A stretch of DNA of 6,600 nucleotides from Planctomycetaceae bacterium (GTDB lineage: Bacteria > Planctomycetota > Planctomycetia > Isosphaerales > Isosphaeraceae): contig JAFANO010000234.1 in assembly GCA_019232645.1 (NCBI GenBank), positions 1 to 6,600 on the forward strand, read 5' to 3'. Positions within the stretch are counted from its first letter, which is position 1; each line of letters begins with the position of its first letter. Shown here one piece after another: positions 6,472 to 6,600 of the stretch. Position numbers and translations under genes: made by a program. Under the pieces are notes generated by a model. The model did no database searches. It was not told where the DNA came from and saw only the letters and a list, made by a program, of their open reading frames with translations.

Positions 6472-6495
6472 CCGGGTGCGCGGCCAGGCGCCCGG
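6472..6495 (+). other. GC-rich hairpin in the leader of the right-edge gene
   Basis: CCGGGTGC (6472-6479) pairs with GCGCCCGG (6488-6495), eight pairs including one G-T wobble, around an 8-base loop. It sits just after the predicted start of transcription from the sigma-54-like site and about 90 bp before the edge gene. No T-run follows, so it is unlikely to be an intrinsic terminator of the DUF442 gene. In DNA this GC-rich it may have no role. Confidence 0.3.
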
Positions 6496-6582
6496 AGCGG
6501 TCTCGCGCTCGCCGGGACGCCGGGGCCGCGGAGGCACCGAGTCGTCATCAAGGACACGAACCGGACAGAAACGGAGGGAGAC

Positions 6583-6600
6583 ATGACCCGAGGCGTGGGC
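6583..6600 (+). CDS. Start of a gene cut by the right edge (unknown product)
   Basis: An ATG at 6583 follows GGAGG (6573-6577) with a five-base spacer, a near-ideal ribosome site. Only six codons are visible (MTRGVG), so nothing can be said about function. The call rests on the ribosome site and on the 174-bp gap since the previous stop codon. Confidence 0.5.

Noticed and set aside
6025..6537. Minus-strand frame of 170 codons opposite the DUF442 gene
   Set aside because: The plus-strand gene has a strong ribosome site and a recognisable active-site loop; the antisense translation has no family features.
1..6600. CRISPR array, tRNA or rRNA genes
   Set aside because: I saw no regularly spaced identical repeats apart from the two-copy operator, and no cloverleaf or ribosomal RNA signature.

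Overview
The window is very GC-rich and every gene in it is intact. Codons end mostly in G or C, and some starts carry a Shine-Dalgarno sequence while others do not. The proteins are Gram-negative in type: a tripartite RND efflux system with a lipoprotein adaptor. My best guess is a planctomycete of the Isosphaeraceae type (inference from style only); an acidobacterium or a high-GC proteobacterium would also fit.

Layout. Positions 1-70 hold the last 22 codons of a plus-strand gene that enters from the left. These codons are nearly identical to the end of the RND pump gene at 403-3660, which is on the minus strand, so two paralogous pump genes meet tail to tail. The match forms a 140-bp inverted repeat (arms 1-140 and 333-472, about 92% identical by hand alignment). 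It covers both gene ends and about 70 bp of each 3' flank. The unique spacer between the arms (141-332) holds hairpins that may end transcription from both sides.

From 5719 down to 403 the minus strand reads as one compact unit: a TetR-type repressor (5099-5719), a lipoprotein membrane-fusion adaptor (3733-5034) and an AcrB-type inner-membrane pump (403-3660). The gaps are short (64 and 72 bp). Just upstream of the repressor are two direct copies of an 18-bp dyad spaced 24 bp apart, overlapping a plausible promoter. This suggests autoregulation: an inducer releases the repressor, and adaptor and pump are made together. No outer-membrane channel gene is present, so it must be encoded elsewhere.

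On the plus strand, 5953-6408 encodes a small DUF442-type (beta-lactamase-hydrolase-like) phosphatase-fold protein with a strong Shine-Dalgarno sequence. After it come a sigma-54-like promoter match, a GC-rich hairpin and a well-formed ribosome binding site, leading to a gene start at 6583 that is cut by the window edge.

The efflux operon is an ordinary one. The points most worth a second look are the tail-to-tail duplication with a perfectly conserved 41-bp noncoding core, the tandem operator, and the sigma-54-like leader at the right edge.
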